Shown: piece by piece, positions 12,155 to 20,471 of the stretch
Numbering within the stretch: the stretch's first letter is position 1
Layout of the letters: every line of letters starts with the position of its first letter
Notes under the pieces: model-generated
Databases searched by the model: none
Seen by the model: the letters and a program-made list of their open reading frames with translations, nothing else
What the model was told of the DNA's origin: nothing
Program-made: the position numbers and the translations under genes
DNA from: Pseudorhodoferax sp. Leaf267
GTDB taxonomy: Bacteria; Pseudomonadota; Gammaproteobacteria; Burkholderiales; Burkholderiaceae_C
Assembly: GCF_001422405.1 (NCBI RefSeq)
Contig: NZ_LMMV01000022.1
Location: forward strand, 665 to 64,664
DNA: 64,000 nt
Reading direction: 5' to 3'

Positions 12155-13255
12155 ATGAACAAGATGCTAAGGGCGATGGCGTGCACCATGGCGTGCGCAT
12201 GGAGCATTCTGGCCATGGCGCAACAGCCCGCGGGTTATCCCTGGGACTACGCCAGCACCATCGCCAGTGCCCGGCACGAGGGCACGGTCGTGGTCTACGG
12301 CAACACCGACATGGCGGTGGCGCAGCACCTGGTGCAGGACTTCATGGCGCTGTACCCCGGTGTGCGGGTGGACTACCGCGACATCGAGTCGGCCGACATC
12401 TACCAGCGCTTCCTGCAGGAGGCCGCCGCCGGCACCCCGGTGGCCGATGTGCTGTGGAGCTCGGCCATGGACCTGCAGGTCAAGCTGGTCAACGACGGCC
12501 ATGGCCGGCGCTACGTGTCGCCCGAGACGCCGTACCTGCCCAACTGGGCTGTCTGGAAGGCCGAGGCCTATGGCACGACCTTCGAGCCCATCGGCTTTGC
12601 CTACAACAAGCAGCACCTGAGCGAGGCCGAGGTGCCGCGCACGCATAGCGAGCTGGTGCGGCTGCTGACCGCGCCGGGCGGGCGCTTCCGATCGCGCGTG
12701 ACCACCTACGACCTGGAAAGTTCGGGCCTGGGCTTCCTGTTCGCCACCCAGGACGCCAAGACCTCCACCATGTTCTGGGACGTGGCGCGCGCGCTGGGCC
12801 GCAACGACACGCGGCTGCAGACCAGCACCGGCGACATGCTGGAGAGCCTGGCCTCGGGCAGGACCGTGCTGGCCTACAACGTGCTCAGCTCCTACGCCAG
12901 TGGGCGTGCCCATCACGATGCGGCGGTGGGCTTCGCCTACCCGCGCGACTACACGCTGGTGGTTTCGCGCATCGCCTTCATCAACCGCCGCGCGCCGCAC
13001 CCCAACGCCGCGCGCCTGTGGCTGGACTACCTGCTGTCGCAGCGCGGCCAGACCGTGATGGCCCAGCAGTCCGACCTGTTCGCGCTGCGCAGCGACGTGC
13101 AGGGCGGCCAGACCGCCGCCACGCTGGCGCGCACTGTCGGTCCCAGCCTGAAGCCGATCGCGATCGGCCCCAGCCTGATGGTCTACTTGGACCGCGCCAA
13201 GCGCGGGGATTTCCTGCAGGAATGGAAGCGGGCGCTCACGGCTGCGAGGGATTGA
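12155..13255 (+). CDS. orphan periplasmic solute-binding protein (ABC Fe3+/polyamine-like fold), copy 1
   Basis: A 366-residue exported protein. The start MNKMLRAMACTMACAW was chosen because GGAGA precedes it and a normal Sec signal ending AMAQQ follows. The mature part (EGTVVVYGNTDMAVAQHLVQ, then DFMALYPGVRVDY) is typical of type II periplasmic binding proteins of the extracellular solute-binding group that includes iron carriers. No ABC permease or ATPase is nearby. A clear paralogue lies at 18985-20151, on the far side of the lyase and transporter genes. A role as a ligand-presenting sensor for the adjacent two-component system is plausible but inferred. Confidence 0.85.
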   Translation: MNKMLRAMACTMACAWSILAMAQQPAGYPWDYASTIASARHEGTVVVYGNTDMAVAQHLVQDFMALYPGVRVDYRDIESADIYQRFLQEAAAGTPVADVLWSSAMDLQVKLVNDGHGRRYVSPETPYLPNWAVWKAEAYGTTFEPIGFAYNKQHLSEAEVPRTHSELVRLLTAPGGRFRSRVTTYDLESSGLGFLFATQDAKTSTMFWDVARALGRNDTRLQTSTGDMLESLASGRTVLAYNVLSSYASGRAHHDAAVGFAYPRDYTLVVSRIAFINRRAPHPNAARLWLDYLLSQRGQTVMAQQSDLFALRSDVQGGQTAATLARTVGPSLKPIAIGPSLMVYLDRAKRGDFLQEWKRALTAARD

Positions 13256-13264
13256 GCCGCCCCG

Positions 13265-13294
13265 GGGTGCATGCATGCGCGGCATGCTGCACCC
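13265..13294. promoter_or_regulatory. inverted repeat downstream of binding-protein gene 1
   Basis: GGGTGCATGCATGC (13265-13278) faces GGCATGCTGCACCC (13281-13294): an imperfect 14-bp inverted repeat with a two-base gap. It lies 10 bp after the stop of the binding-protein gene and about 140 bp before the lyase gene. There is no T-run after it, so it is either a Rho-type transcript end, an mRNA-stabilising hairpin or an operator for the downstream genes. Sequence alone does not decide. Confidence 0.45.
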
Positions 13295-13432
13295 ACCTGC
13301 CTTTCATCCACCTTTCGCCCGACCCTAGGGCAAGCCCCAACACGATGGCGCCCGCTTCGAAAGGTATCCGAAAGCCGCTGTTTCCTACATTGGTCGCACC
13401 CCCACAGCGTCCATCCCCAAGGAGACAACGAC

Positions 13433-14728
13433 ATGCAGATCACCGGAATGTTGCACGGCGCCCGCCTGCTCGAATTCGCCGGCTTTCCCACCACCGAAGT
13501 CCTCGGCCCGGCGGCCAGTGAAGAGGAGATCAAGGCCATGCTGGACAAGCACGGCCTCATCTTCATCAAGCCCGTGTTCAAGGGCGGCATCGGCAAGAAG
13601 GGCAAGGCCGGCCTGCTGGGCCGCGCCACCAACCTGCAGGGCGCGCTGGCCGAGAAGGAGCGGCTGTACTTCGCCGAGCACCAGGTCGGCCATGTCAAGG
13701 CCAAGGCCAACGGCGTGACCTTCGAGGCTGGCGTGCCGGCCGAGCACGAGGTCTACTTCTCCATCAGCGACTCCACCCATTTCCGCGCGCCCACCATGAC
13801 GCTCACGCACAAGGGCGGCATGGACATCGAGGAGCTGGACAAGAGCGAAGTGGCGATGGTGCCGTTCGACCCGCTGACCGGGCTGAAGGCCTTCGTCGTG
13901 GCCAACGCGCTGACCGAGATCGGCGCGCCCAAGGAGATCATCTCGCCGCTGGTGCAGCAACTGCCCAAGCTGTGGGAGCTGTTCCACAACTTCGGCATGA
14001 CCACGCTGGAGCTGAACCCGATCCGCATGCGCGCCGACAAGAAGGGCCGGCTCACGCCCGTGGCCTGCGACTTCAAGTGCGGCTTCGACCGCGACGACCC
14101 GCGCTGGCTGCGCCTCAATTTGCCGCCGCACCTGTTCGCCGCCGACTACTCGCCGTTCGAGCAGGAGATCAACACCCTGCGCACGCACCAGGGCCAGAGC
14201 GACGTGTACGTCATCAACGGCCAGGGCACGGTGCTGGCGCCCACCTTCGGCGGCGGCGCCAATTCGCTGGTGACCGAGATGCTGGGCGACGCGGCCATCA
14301 TCAGCTCGGACTTCGGCGGCAACCCGCCCTACGAGAAGATGAAGGAGGTGGCGCGCATCTGCTTCAAGCACTGGCTCAAGCAGTCCAACGTGCTGTTCAT
14401 CATCGGCGGCAAGAGCAACAACACCGACATCTTCGAGACCCTGCGCGCCATGGCCGATGCGCTGCGCGAGCACTTCAGCGCGCACGGGCCCACGCCGCTC
14501 TACGTGGTGGTGGGCCGTGGCGGCCCGAACCTGGTGCGCGGCATGGGCGCGCTGCGCGACACCTGCGACGCGCTGGGCCTGCCGTACCGCCTGTTCGGCT
14601 TCGACTCGGACATGAGCGAGGTGATCCAGTTCGCCAAGAAGGTCGACCTGTGGATGCGCGATGGCGGCCGCGCACAGATCGCCGAACGCTTGGGGCTGGA
14701 AGCCCCCGCAACCAACGCCAACGCCTGA
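13433..14728 (+). CDS. ATP-citrate-lyase-like subunit, ATP-grasp plus citrate-binding domains (AclB-like)
   Basis: A 431-residue protein, the usual length of the smaller ACL subunit. The N-terminal ATP-grasp part (LIFIKPVFKGGIGKKGKAGL, then ELNPIRM) resembles succinyl-CoA synthetase beta. The C-terminal half is the ACL citrate-binding domain: FGGNPPYEKM, IIGGKSNNTD (S328-N329-N330-T331) and GRGGPN (R362). By hand alignment these correspond to the citrate ligands N346, T348 and R379 of human ACLY, so citrate or a close analogue is the expected substrate. The start follows AAGGAGACAACGAC. The second subunit starts 13 bp after the stop. Confidence 0.88.
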   Translation: MQITGMLHGARLLEFAGFPTTEVLGPAASEEEIKAMLDKHGLIFIKPVFKGGIGKKGKAGLLGRATNLQGALAEKERLYFAEHQVGHVKAKANGVTFEAGVPAEHEVYFSISDSTHFRAPTMTLTHKGGMDIEELDKSEVAMVPFDPLTGLKAFVVANALTEIGAPKEIISPLVQQLPKLWELFHNFGMTTLELNPIRMRADKKGRLTPVACDFKCGFDRDDPRWLRLNLPPHLFAADYSPFEQEINTLRTHQGQSDVYVINGQGTVLAPTFGGGANSLVTEMLGDAAIISSDFGGNPPYEKMKEVARICFKHWLKQSNVLFIIGGKSNNTDIFETLRAMADALREHFSAHGPTPLYVVVGRGGPNLVRGMGALRDTCDALGLPYRLFGFDSDMSEVIQFAKKVDLWMRDGGRAQIAERLGLEAPATNANA

Positions 14729-14741
14729 GGAGACACACACC

Positions 14742-17465
14742 ATGCAAACCAACTTCCAACGCCACAGCGTGGGCGGCTTCAAGTACCACGTGGGCATCAG
14801 CTCGCTGACCCAGGTCGCCTCGCGCGACGACCGCGTCTGCGTGCTCAACATCCTGGGCGGCGAGTCCAAGGAGGTCACGCCCGTCAGCCACGTCTACTCG
14901 GGCGGCAACGTGGTCTGCGGCACCGCACCCGGCAAGGGTGGATCGGTGCTGGAGACGGCCATCGGCAACATCCCGGTCTACAACAACGTGCGCGACGCGC
15001 TGGCCGCGGGCCACCGCTTCAACTGCGGCGTGGTCTACCTGCCGCCCTCGGCCGCCCGTGACGGCGTGGCCGAGCTGATCCGCGTGAACCCCGATCTGCG
15101 CAAGGTCTTCATCATCACCGAGAAGATCTCGGTGCACGACGCGCGCGAGATCCGCGCCATGGGCCAGCAGAACGGCATCGACATCTTCGGTGCCAATGGG
15201 CTGGGCGTGGCCGACTCCTGGAACCAGGTGCGCATCGGCGGCGCGCTGGGCGGCGACAAGCCCGGCGATTCGCTGCGGCCCGGCTCGATCGCGATCTTCT
15301 CCAACTCCGGCGGCTTCTCCACCACCATTGCGCAATACCTGCGCATGGGCGGCTGGGGCACCACCACCGTCATCAGCAGCGGCAAGGACGTCTACATCCA
15401 CTACGCCGCGCCCGAGTTCGCGTTCGCGCTGGCCAACGATGCGCGCAGCAAGGCGGCCGTGCTGTACTGCGAACCCGGTGGCTACTACGAGCACGACGCC
15501 ACGTTCACCAAGCCGGTGGTGGCCTGCGTGGTCGGCCGCTGGAAGAGCAAGCTCACGCGCGCCGTGGGCCATGCCGGCGCCATGGCCGGCGGCCATGACG
15601 ACGCGCAGGCCAAGGAGCGCTGGTTCATGCAGAAGTTCGGCGTCACCGAGCTGTTCACGCCCGAGAACCCGGTGTGCTCGGCCAAGGGCGCGGTGGTGAC
15701 CAACATCGCCCACATCCCGGCCGCCCTCACGGCGGTGATGCGCGCCAACGCCACGCTGCCGGACTTCCCGGCCGAAGGCAACCTGGCGCTCAAGCCCTGG
15801 TTCGGCTCCGACGAGGGGCTGGACCTGCCCGAGACGCTGCGCCTGCCCGTGGTCGAGGCCCTGGCGCCCTACAACGAGCAGGTCGCGCTGCTGAACACGC
15901 AGATCGGCGGCGTGGTGCCGCGCCAGACCATGAAGGATGCGTCCGGTGCCTCGCAGATGGACGCCAAGACGCAGGTCAGCAGCCTGCACGGCACCAGCAT
16001 GCTGAACGCCGCCACCTTGCCGCTGGAATCCAATGTGGCGCTGGCCTTGCTGCACGACGCCGGCGGCGACAACGACCGCAAGCTGATCGCACCGGCGATC
16101 GCGGCCTACATCAACCTGCACGGCCGGCCCGAGCTGGCCGCCGCGCAGGCCAGCCGCGAGGCGGGCAATGCGCCCAACGCGGTGCTGGCGGCAGCGGCAG
16201 CCATCGTCGGCCCCAAGCGCCAGCAGGCGGCGCGCGACGCGCTCAAGTTCATGATCGAGCGCTTCCATGCGGCCGGCCTGGGCAACGAGTACGGCGCCTC
16301 GCTGAGCGACAGCTTCGACATCGCTCTTGTGGATGCCGGCAGCCAGGCCGGGCTGACGACGGGCGCGCCCGATGCGCGTGCCCAGGCCCTGCTCGACGGC
16401 GTGGCCGCACGCGGTGGCCGCTCGGTCTTCCTGCGCTGGCTGCAGGCGCAGCCCGGCCACGCTACCGAGGCCGCCGTGCTGGCCGCCATCTCGGCCACGC
16501 TGGCCTGGGGGCCGTTGTCGCGCAAGCGCATCTCGCGCGCCACGGCCGAGAGCTTCCCGTGGTGGCTGCAGTTGTTCGGCACGCTCATCGGCGCGTCGGC
16601 CGACGCTTCGAAGCACGAGCCCACGCGCTTTGCCGGTATCGACCAACAGCGTCTGCTGGGCGAGCTGAGCCTGGGCGAGACGGCCTTCGCCGCGCTGCTG
16701 GGCCACGCACCCGGAGCCGACGACCTCTTCGCGTTCCAGACCCTGGTCGGCCTGCTGCTGACCAACGGGCCGGGCGCCATCTCGGCGCAGGGCGCCAAGG
16801 GCGCGGTGTCGGCCGACGGGCCGGAGCAGCCCGAGCGCGTGCAGCTGAACAAGGCGCTGATCGGCTTTCTCACGCACACCGGCTACGCGCACGGCGGCAA
16901 CGGCTACGAGGGCATCGCCTACCTGGTCGAGCAGTTCAACGGCAGCGGCCTCAAGGACCCGAGCGCCAGGGACCACGGCATCGACCTCCAGGCCATCGCC
17001 GCCAAGGCCGTGGCGCAGTACGCGCAGTACAAGACGCAGAAGAAGACCCAGGGCAGCCTGGACATCGCCAAGCTGCCGGGCGTGAACCATCCGGTCTTCA
17101 AGGACAAGCCGGTCAACCACGACCCGCGCGAGGTCTTCATCGCCAAGCTGTTCGAAGAGCGCGGCGAGCGCAACGTGTTCCACGACTTCTACCGCGCGCT
17201 GGTGCAGGAGCTGCACACGGCCGGCGTGTCGCGCAACGTCTATTGCGTGAACATCGACGCGGTCATCGCTGCGCTGCTGCTCAAGATGCTGTGGAAGCCG
17301 CTGCAGGCCGGCGAGATCGGCGAGCGTGAGCTGGAGACGGCGGCGTTCACCATCTTCCTGTACCCGCGCATGCTGGGCTGCGCCGCCGAGGTGGACGACC
17401 ACCTGAACCGCGGGCGCAACATGGACACGCGCACGGTGGCGTCCGTCTGCAAGTTCGTGGCCTGA
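14742..17465 (+). CDS. ATP-citrate-lyase-like large subunit, CoA-ligase plus divergent citrate-synthase-like domain (AclA-like)
   Basis: A 907-residue protein, about 300 longer than typical AclA. Residues 1-330 match succinyl-CoA synthetase alpha and contain the phosphohistidine motif GHAGA (H277). The C-terminal third is the citryl-CoA-cleaving, citrate-synthase-like domain with GVNHPV (H783, equivalent to ACLY GIGHRV) and NIDA (D839, equivalent to ACLY D1026). At the place of ACLY H900 (ADHGP) it reads TNGPG (N675), while a histidine appears in AHGGNGYE (H717) where citrate synthase has its LHGLANQ histidine. The middle (~335-650) is poorly recognisable. Preceded by GAGGAGA and clearly paired with the upstream gene. 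Citrate cleavage is likely but an altered substrate is possible. Confidence 0.85.
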   Translation: MQTNFQRHSVGGFKYHVGISSLTQVASRDDRVCVLNILGGESKEVTPVSHVYSGGNVVCGTAPGKGGSVLETAIGNIPVYNNVRDALAAGHRFNCGVVYLPPSAARDGVAELIRVNPDLRKVFIITEKISVHDAREIRAMGQQNGIDIFGANGLGVADSWNQVRIGGALGGDKPGDSLRPGSIAIFSNSGGFSTTIAQYLRMGGWGTTTVISSGKDVYIHYAAPEFAFALANDARSKAAVLYCEPGGYYEHDATFTKPVVACVVGRWKSKLTRAVGHAGAMAGGHDDAQAKERWFMQKFGVTELFTPENPVCSAKGAVVTNIAHIPAALTAVMRANATLPDFPAEGNLALKPWFGSDEGLDLPETLRLPVVEALAPYNEQVALLNTQIGGVVPRQTMKDASGASQMDAKTQVSSLHGTSMLNAATLPLESNVALALLHDAGGDNDRKLIAPAIAAYINLHGRPELAAAQASREAGNAPNAVLAAAAAIVGPKRQQAARDALKFMIERFHAAGLGNEYGASLSDSFDIALVDAGSQAGLTTGAPDARAQALLDGVAARGGRSVFLRWLQAQPGHATEAAVLAAISATLAWGPLSRKRISRATAESFPWWLQLFGTLIGASADASKHEPTRFAGIDQQRLLGELSLGETAFAALLGHAPGADDLFAFQTLVGLLLTNGPGAISAQGAKGAVSADGPEQPERVQLNKALIGFLTHTGYAHGGNGYEGIAYLVEQFNGSGLKDPSARDHGIDLQAIAAKAVAQYAQYKTQKKTQGSLDIAKLPGVNHPVFKDKPVNHDPREVFIAKLFEERGERNVFHDFYRALVQELHTAGVSRNVYCVNIDAVIAALLLKMLWKPLQAGEIGERELETAAFTIFLYPRMLGCAAEVDDHLNRGRNMDTRTVASVCKFVA

Positions 17466-17487
17466 TGCACTGCGGGAACCACACACC

Positions 17488-18789
17488 ATGCTGACCGCAC
17501 TCGCCTACACCATGATCATCGTCTTCATGGCGCTGATCATGACCAAGCGGCTCTCCGCCATGATCGCGCTGATCCTGGTGCCCATCGTCTTCGGCCTGAT
17601 CGGCGGTTTCGGCATGGGCCTGGGGCCGATGATGCTGGAGGGCATCAAGAAGCTCGCGCCCACCGGCGTGATGCTGATGTTCGCCATCCTGTACTTCGGC
17701 ATCATGATCGACGCCGGCCTGTTCGACCCGGCCGTGCGCTGGATCCTGGCGCTGGTCGGCAACGACCCGTGCAAGATCGTCATGGGCACCTTCGTGCTGG
17801 CCACCTGCGTCTCGCTGGACGGCGACGGCTCCACCACCTACATGATCACCTGCGCGGCCATGCTGCCGCTGTACCAGAGGCTGGGCATCAGCCGGCTGGT
17901 GCTGGCCTGCGTGATCATGATGGCGGGCGGCAACATGAACATCCTGCCCTGGGGCGGCCCCACCGCCCGCGCGGCCAGCGCGCTGGGCGTGGATGTGGGC
18001 ACGCTGTTCGTGCCGATGATCCTGCCGATGGTCATCACCGGCGCCTGGGGCCTGTTCGTGGCCTGGCTGCTGGGCCAGCGCGAGAAGCGCCGGCTGGGCC
18101 ACATCGAGCTGCCGGTGGCCGCGCATCCGGCGGAAGGCCTGCCGCTGGTCGCCGACGCCACGACCGCGCGCCCGCACCTGATCTGGGTCAACCTCGGCCT
18201 GACCATCGGGCTCATGACGCTGCTGGTGATGGGCACCTTCCCGCTGCAGGTGCTGTTCATGGTGGCAGCCGCGATCGCGCTGATGATCAACTACCCGAAC
18301 CTGGGCGAGCAGAAGGACCGGCTCGAAGCCCACGCGGCCAACATCGTGCCGGTGGTGGCGCTGATCTTCGCGGCCGGCATCTTCGTCGGCGTGCTGTCGG
18401 GCACCAAGATGGTCGACGCCATCGCCGCCAGCGTGATCGCCGGGCTGCCGAACTGGCTGGAGCCCTACCTGGCCGTGGTCACCGCGGTGCTCAGCGTGCC
18501 GTTCACGTTCTTCATCTCGAACGACGCGTTCTACTTCGGCATCCTGCCGATCCTGGCCAAGGCCGGCGCGGTGCACGGCTTCACGGCCGCCGAGATCGGC
18601 CGCGCCTCGCTGATCGGCCAGCAGGTGCATTTGCTGAGCCCGCTGGTCGCCTCCACCTACCTGCTGGTGGGGCTGGCCAAGGTCGAGTTCGGCGACCACC
18701 AGCGCTTCACGCTGCTGTGGGCCATGTCGGCTGCGGTGGTGATGCTGGCCGCCACGCTGCTGCTGGGCGTGATTCCGCTCGCACGCTGA
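17488..18789 (+). CDS. citrate transporter, CitMHS family
   Basis: A 433-residue inner-membrane protein made almost entirely of hydrophobic helices. It has the family hallmarks SLDGDGSTTYMITCAAMLPLY and MNILPWGGPTARAA, and FFISNDAFYFGILPIL in the C-terminal half. CitMHS proteins import citrate complexed with a divalent metal in symport with protons. The gene starts 22 bp after the lyase large subunit, so uptake and cleavage are almost certainly co-expressed. This linkage is the strongest contextual evidence that the lyase uses citrate or a related tricarboxylate. The metal preference cannot be read here. Confidence 0.92.
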   Translation: MLTALAYTMIIVFMALIMTKRLSAMIALILVPIVFGLIGGFGMGLGPMMLEGIKKLAPTGVMLMFAILYFGIMIDAGLFDPAVRWILALVGNDPCKIVMGTFVLATCVSLDGDGSTTYMITCAAMLPLYQRLGISRLVLACVIMMAGGNMNILPWGGPTARAASALGVDVGTLFVPMILPMVITGAWGLFVAWLLGQREKRRLGHIELPVAAHPAEGLPLVADATTARPHLIWVNLGLTIGLMTLLVMGTFPLQVLFMVAAAIALMINYPNLGEQKDRLEAHAANIVPVVALIFAAGIFVGVLSGTKMVDAIAASVIAGLPNWLEPYLAVVTAVLSVPFTFFISNDAFYFGILPILAKAGAVHGFTAAEIGRASLIGQQVHLLSPLVASTYLLVGLAKVEFGDHQRFTLLWAMSAAVVMLAATLLLGVIPLAR

Positions 18790-18790
18790 G

Positions 18791-18905
18791 ATGAAACCAC
18801 CCCCGTTTGGACATCTCACTGCGTGTAGAAGTCCCATCCCCCCTCCAGGGGGCGCCGCGAGCGGCCGGGCAGAGCCCGTTCCGCCGCGTCCGCTGGCATG
18901 GGCTG
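18791..18905. repeat. dispersed GC-rich repeat, family 2, copy 1
   Basis: The intergenic stretch between the CitMHS gene and binding protein 2 starts ATGAAACCACCCCC and holds a CCCCCCTCCAGGGGG hairpin. Bases 18860-18884 match 58944-58968 at 23 of 25 positions (common core GGCAGAGCC.GTTCCGC). The second copy, at 58883-58980, also begins ATGAACCACCCCCC. I read this as a dispersed non-coding repeat of the kind seen in Comamonadaceae genomes. It leaves a 195-bp gap in which the binding-protein promoter may lie. Confidence 0.6.
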
Positions 18906-18984
18906 CTCCGCGCCCGTTCGAGCAGCGGCTTGCGACCCTGTTTCATGCCCTGCGGGTGGCGCGCCAGCGCCGTGGAGAACTGAG

Positions 18985-20151
18985 ATGACCATCTTGCACA
19001 AGCACATGCCGTTTCCGCCCGCCACGCGCCGGCGCCTGGTGCTGGGCCTGGCCGCGCTCGCCGCCAGCCGGCTGGCCGGCGCCCAGGATGCCGACGAGCT
19101 GCTGGAGTTCGCGCCGCGCGCCGCCCCGCCGCCCGGCTATGCGCCAGGCTACGCCGCCACCGTGCGCGCGGCCGAGGACGAAGGGCGGCTGGTCATCTAC
19201 GCCACCACCGACCTGGCCGTGGCCCAGCCGCTGCTGGACGACTTCAAGGCGCTGTACCCGCGCATCAACATCGAGTACGAGGACCTCACCAGCACCGAGC
19301 TGCACCACCGCTTCATCGCCGAGACGCAGCTGCGCCGCGCGTCGGCCGACGTGGTGTGGAGCTCGTCCATGGACCTGCAGGCCAGCCTGGTGGCGCGCGG
19401 CGACGCGGCCACCTATGTCTCGCCCGAGCAGGGCGGCCTGCCGGCCTGGGCCAGGTGGAACGACCAGACCTGGGCCACCACCTTCGAGCCCGTGGCCATC
19501 GCCTACGACAAGGCGCAAATCACCGGGGCCCAGGTGCCGCGCACCCATGCCGACCTGGCCAAGCTGCTGCAGTCCGATGCCGCGCGCCTGCAAGGCAAGG
19601 TCATCACGTACGACATTGCCAAGTCCGGCCTGGGCTTCTTTTTGGCGACGCAGGACGTGGCCGTGGCGCCCACGTTCTGGGACGTCGCCGTCGGCCTGGG
19701 CAAGACCGGCGTGCGCTACGCCGCCACCTCCGGCGCCATGCTGCAGCAGCTCGGCACGGGCCGGGCGGCGATGGCCTACAACGTGCTGGGCTCCTACGCC
19801 GTGGCGGCGGCGCGCGCGAACGCGGGCATCGGCGTCGTGTTCCCCAGCGACTACACGCTGGTGATGTCGCGCCTGCTGCTCATCAGCCAGCGGGCCGCGC
19901 ACCCGAACGCCGCGCGCCTGTGGGTGGACTACCTGCTGTCGCGCCGCGGCCAGGCGGTGATCGCCAACCAGTCCGGCCTGTACGCGGTGCGCGCCGACGT
20001 GAGCGGCACGGCCACGGCGGCGGGCCTCACGCAGACGCTGGGCACCAGCCTGCGCGCCATCACCGTGGGGCCGGCGCTGGCCGATCACCTGGACGAGCAG
20101 AAGTACCGCGACTTCATCCAGAAGTGGCGGCAGGCGCTGGGCAGGCGCTAA
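18985..20151 (+). CDS. orphan periplasmic solute-binding protein, copy 2 (possible Tat export)
   Basis: A 388-residue paralogue of the protein at 12155. Both share LV.YATTDLAVAQPLL-type, LYPRINIEYEDL, ADVVWSSSMDLQ and AYNVLGSYA segments and a shared C-terminal plan ending DFIQKWRQAL. The start was chosen for the GGAGA ahead of it. The signal region TRRRLVLGLAALAASRLAGA has a twin-arginine look, unlike copy 1, which has a plain Sec signal. No ABC permease is linked. The last base of its TAA stop and the TAG stop of the opposing cbpM gene share CTAA at 20148-20151. Confidence 0.84.
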   Translation: MTILHKHMPFPPATRRRLVLGLAALAASRLAGAQDADELLEFAPRAAPPPGYAPGYAATVRAAEDEGRLVIYATTDLAVAQPLLDDFKALYPRINIEYEDLTSTELHHRFIAETQLRRASADVVWSSSMDLQASLVARGDAATYVSPEQGGLPAWARWNDQTWATTFEPVAIAYDKAQITGAQVPRTHADLAKLLQSDAARLQGKVITYDIAKSGLGFFLATQDVAVAPTFWDVAVGLGKTGVRYAATSGAMLQQLGTGRAAMAYNVLGSYAVAAARANAGIGVVFPSDYTLVMSRLLLISQRAAHPNAARLWVDYLLSRRGQAVIANQSGLYAVRADVSGTATAAGLTQTLGTSLRAITVGPALADHLDEQKYRDFIQKWRQALGRR

Positions 20152-20471
20152 GGCTGAGTGCCCAGCAGAGCGCGCAGGCGGCGCACTTCGCGCTGCAGGT
20201 CGATGATCAGCGCGGCCGCGTCGATGCTGGCGTCGAGGTCGCGCTGCAGCCGCCGCGCCTCCAGCGCGCAGCGCAGCGCCTCGCCATGAAAGGCCCATTG
20301 CGCCTGCGGCAGGCCGGGCTCGGTGGGCGCGATCACGCCGGCGTCGACGAGTTGCACGACCCATTCGATGCGGTCGCCCGCCGCATGGGCCAGCTCGGCC
20401 ACGCGCAGCGGATGGTCCTCGTCCACGGGCGTGCAGTGGGTGATGGTGACGGTGGTGTGGCGCATGCTCAT
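20148..20471 (-). CDS. cbpM: chaperone modulator CbpM-like
   Basis: A 107-residue cytoplasmic protein with the MerR-like N-terminal recognition fold typical of CbpM (RVAELAHAAGDRIEWVVQLVDAGVI) and a C-terminal helix (LIIDLQREVRRLRALLG). CbpM binds the J-domain of CbpA and inhibits it. It overlaps the 3' end of cbpA (ATGA, 20468-20471), the usual cbpAM order, which makes the call secure despite the short length. Confidence 0.85.
   Translation of the reverse strand: MSMRHTTVTITHCTPVDEDHPLRVAELAHAAGDRIEWVVQLVDAGVIAPTEPGLPQAQWAFHGEALRCALEARRLQRDLDASIDAAALIIDLQREVRRLRALLGTQP

Noticed and set aside
13433..17465. Evidence for a reverse-TCA carbon-fixation locus
   Set aside because: Only the lyase subunits are present; no 2-oxoglutarate or pyruvate ferredoxin oxidoreductase is seen, and the neighbours are transport and sensing genes.
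13433..17465. Plain succinyl-CoA synthetase (sucCD)
   Set aside because: The first gene carries an ACL citrate-binding domain (RGGPN, SNNT) and the second an added citrate-synthase-like C-terminal domain; sucD would be about 290 residues, not 907.
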